A stretch of 5,953 bases of DNA, from contig PXTV01000086.1 of the NCBI GenBank assembly GCA_003022985.1, forward strand, positions 1 to 5,953. Direction: 5' to 3'. This DNA is from Bacteroidetes bacterium SW_11_45_7. Its GTDB lineage: Bacteria; Bacteroidota; Bacteroidia; Chitinophagales; SW-11-45-7. Below, piece by piece: positions 4,706 through 5,953 of the stretch (positions within the stretch are counted from its first letter, which is position 1; every line of letters begins with the position of its first letter). Below the pieces are notes generated by a model that was not told the origin of the DNA, searched no databases, and saw only the letters and a list, made by a program, of their open reading frames with translations. Made by a program: the position numbers and the translations under genes.

Positions 4706-5680
4706 TCAGATGCCATCTTCTTCAAATTTCTGTAACCATCCGTTATTACCACCGACAAGTCCTCTATGCTCATTGAAGAGATGGATTGTTTTGAAATCCG
4801 TGTCATCAGGTGATGCATACCTGATCCAGTTTTTGCCACCATTTTCCGTTTTGAGGATGAGTCCGTTTCGCCCCACTGCATATCCCGTATTCGGGTTGAC
4901 AAATGCAACTGCTTCAAGGTTATCCCGTTTTTGAAAGGGGAGATTCCCCTTTTTGACAACTTGCCAACTGGCCCCGGCATCTGTAGTTTTGATAACTGAG
5001 CCATTATACCCTACAGCATAGCCAATACGCTTAGTGGGGAAGCAAATATCTTGATAATAATCGCCCTTTGCAGGAGTGGGTTGCCAGCTTTGGCCTTTAT
5101 CAGTCGTTTTTAAGATTTTGCCATATCCTGCCGCATAACCGGTCCTTGTGGAAGTAAATGCAATACAACGCAGGCCAACCTCAAATCGCTCATTAGTCCA
5201 GGTTTCACCAGCTGTATTGGTTTTCATGATGGTACCTTTTTTCTGCCCGCGTGCACCCGCTATATAGCCAAGGGTGTCATTCACAAATTCAATATCGTAC
5301 AATGGAAGCCACAAGTGAAATTGGCGAAACTGCCACGATGTCCCCCGATCAAATGTCCGATGCATCTTACCGTTGTAACCCACTGTTAAGCCGGTGCTAT
5401 CCTGAAAATATTCGATATCGTTGAGGATTTTTGATGATACGGAGTCCAAACTCGTCCAGGTTTGGCCGCCATCCTGTGATCGGATAACCTCCCCGATCGA
5501 ATAACGTTGGCCACTGCAGGCATAAAGAATAGAAGGATGGCCCTTCGTAATACTCGTAATCCTGTAAGGTGTTTGCGAATCGATAGCTGTCCATGACAAG
5601 CCTTTTTCCGGCTTACGACAGGATGGGAGTTGCAGCAGAATGAAGATTATCAACGCTACAAATCGAGAAAATTGCAGCAT
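4706..5680 (-). CDS. Lipoprotein with YCF48-like/Asp-box beta-propeller repeats
   Basis: From the ATG at 5680 the product is 324 residues. It opens with a lipoprotein signal peptide: Arg6, a hydrophobic core FVALIIFILLQ, and lipobox LPSC with Cys21 as the lipidated residue, so it should be anchored in a membrane facing the periplasm or outside. Six Asp-box/BNR-type repeats follow (positions from ATG): SQDGGQTW 68-75, TFDRGTSW 109-116, TNTAGETW 154-161, TTDKGQSW 192-199, TTDAGASW 232-239 and TENGGKNW 278-285. They are separated by GYAVGxNG-type strands, the pattern of YCF48/photosystem II stability factor-like propellers. In non-photosynthetic bacteria such proteins are generally of unknown role; catalytic sialidase residues are not evident. 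The ATG overlaps the stop of the upstream aminotransferase (TGATG), so the two are likely co-translated. A TTG one codon earlier is possible but less likely. Confidence 0.88.
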   Translation of the reverse strand: MLQFSRFVALIIFILLQLPSCRKPEKGLSWTAIDSQTPYRITSITKGHPSILYACSGQRYSIGEVIRSQDGGQTWTSLDSVSSKILNDIEYFQDSTGLTVGYNGKMHRTFDRGTSWQFRQFHLWLPLYDIEFVNDTLGYIAGARGQKKGTIMKTNTAGETWTNERFEVGLRCIAFTSTRTGYAAGYGKILKTTDKGQSWQPTPAKGDYYQDICFPTKRIGYAVGYNGSVIKTTDAGASWQVVKKGNLPFQKRDNLEAVAFVNPNTGYAVGRNGLILKTENGGKNWIRYASPDDTDFKTIHLFNEHRGLVGGNNGWLQKFEEDGI

Positions 5681-5953
5681 CAACCCGCTTTTTCAATGCT
5701 TTGCAAGATGACAGTACAAGATTTTTCGATCTCTTCCTCACTAATGGTCAAAGGTGGTGCTAATCGCATGCAATGGGGCGCAAAAAGAAACCAGTCGACA
5801 ATAACGCCTTGTCGAAGGCATTCGTCAATGATACGTTTGTTCTGTTCAAAACCGGCAAATTCAATAGCTATGATAAGGCCAGCTGACCGAACGTTGGAAA
5901 TCTTAGGGTGTTGCAATTGCTGCAAAAAAAGAGCTTCCTTTTTGCTTACCTTT
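5680..5953 (-). CDS. Class III aminotransferase (ornithine/acetylornithine type), C-terminal end (continues past right edge)
   Basis: The frame is open from the right edge of the window to the TGA at 5682-5680, giving about the last 90 residues. It shows the hallmark C-terminal pattern of PLP-dependent class III aminotransferases: HPKISNVRSAGLIIAIEF, then IIDECLRQGVIVDWFLF, then MRLAPPLTISEEEIEKS. Family members such as acetylornithine or ornithine aminotransferase move an amino group between an omega-amino donor and 2-oxoglutarate in the cytoplasm. The PLP-binding lysine lies upstream, outside the window, so substrate cannot be decided. DWFLF is reminiscent of the Bacteroidota members of the group. 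The gene is coupled by a 1-nt overlap (TGATG) to the lipoprotein. The last residues, ILQSIEKAG, are a normal end, so the gene is not truncated here. Confidence 0.9.
   Translation of the reverse strand, partial: KVSKKEALFLQQLQHPKISNVRSAGLIIAIEFAGFEQNKRIIDECLRQGVIVDWFLFAPHCMRLAPPLTISEEEIEKSCTVILQSIEKAG

Noticed and set aside
4657..5004. 115-codon minus-strand open frame
   Set aside because: It overlaps the repeat-rich lipoprotein gene in another frame on the same strand. The lipoprotein has a signal peptide and six repeats; this frame has no motif.
1..5953. CRISPR array, tRNA, rRNA or insertion-sequence ends
   Set aside because: No regularly spaced repeats, no cloverleaf-like segment, and no transposase motif or terminal inverted repeats were seen on either strand.

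Overview
The window looks like an accessory stretch of a Bacteroidota chromosome (Chitinophaga/Cytophaga/Saprospira-like). I infer this from the protein families, the scarcity of Shine-Dalgarno sequences before starts, and one weak TTG/TAnnTTTG-type promoter. It is not proven. There are eight real coding regions in three blocks. The first and the last run off the window edges.

Block 1 (1-2579, all minus strand) is a tightly packed five-gene operon. Read in its own direction it encodes a kleisin-like N-terminal part (264 aa), a kleisin-like C-terminal part (128 aa), a MukE/JetB-like protein (204 aa), a Uma2-family putative nuclease (about 200 aa), and the start of a large SMC-type ATPase with an intact Walker A motif. 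Gene order (kleisin, KITE protein, SMC ATPase) matches the condensin-like MksBEF/Wadjet (JetABC) systems, which act against plasmids and foreign circular DNA. Two things are unusual. The kleisin is carried on two reading frames joined by a GTGA stop/start overlap, and a Uma2 gene sits between the JetB-like and JetC-like genes. A JetD/MksG-type nuclease, if present, would lie to the left of the window.

Block 2 (2788-4180, plus strand) diverges from block 1 across a 208-bp intergenic region. It is a two-gene type IV toxin-antitoxin/abortive-infection module: an AbiEi-like winged-helix antitoxin/repressor and an AbiEii-like nucleotidyltransferase toxin, overlapping by 8 nt. A probable intrinsic terminator follows. 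The intergenic region holds imperfect inverted repeats with CACTT...AGTG arms and a weak promoter, consistent with AbiEi autoregulation. Together with block 1 this makes a small defence island.

The stretch 4221-4705 (about 485 bp) has no gene I can support. It contains a 14-bp perfect palindrome and a cluster of TTTGGA/TCCAAA repeats.

Block 3 (4706-5953, minus strand) appears to be ordinary chromosome. It holds the C-terminal end of a class III (ornithine/acetylornithine-type) aminotransferase, joined by a TGATG overlap to a lipoprotein with six Asp-box/YCF48-like repeats, predicted to fold as a beta-propeller. The defence island therefore ends somewhere between about 4220 and 4700.
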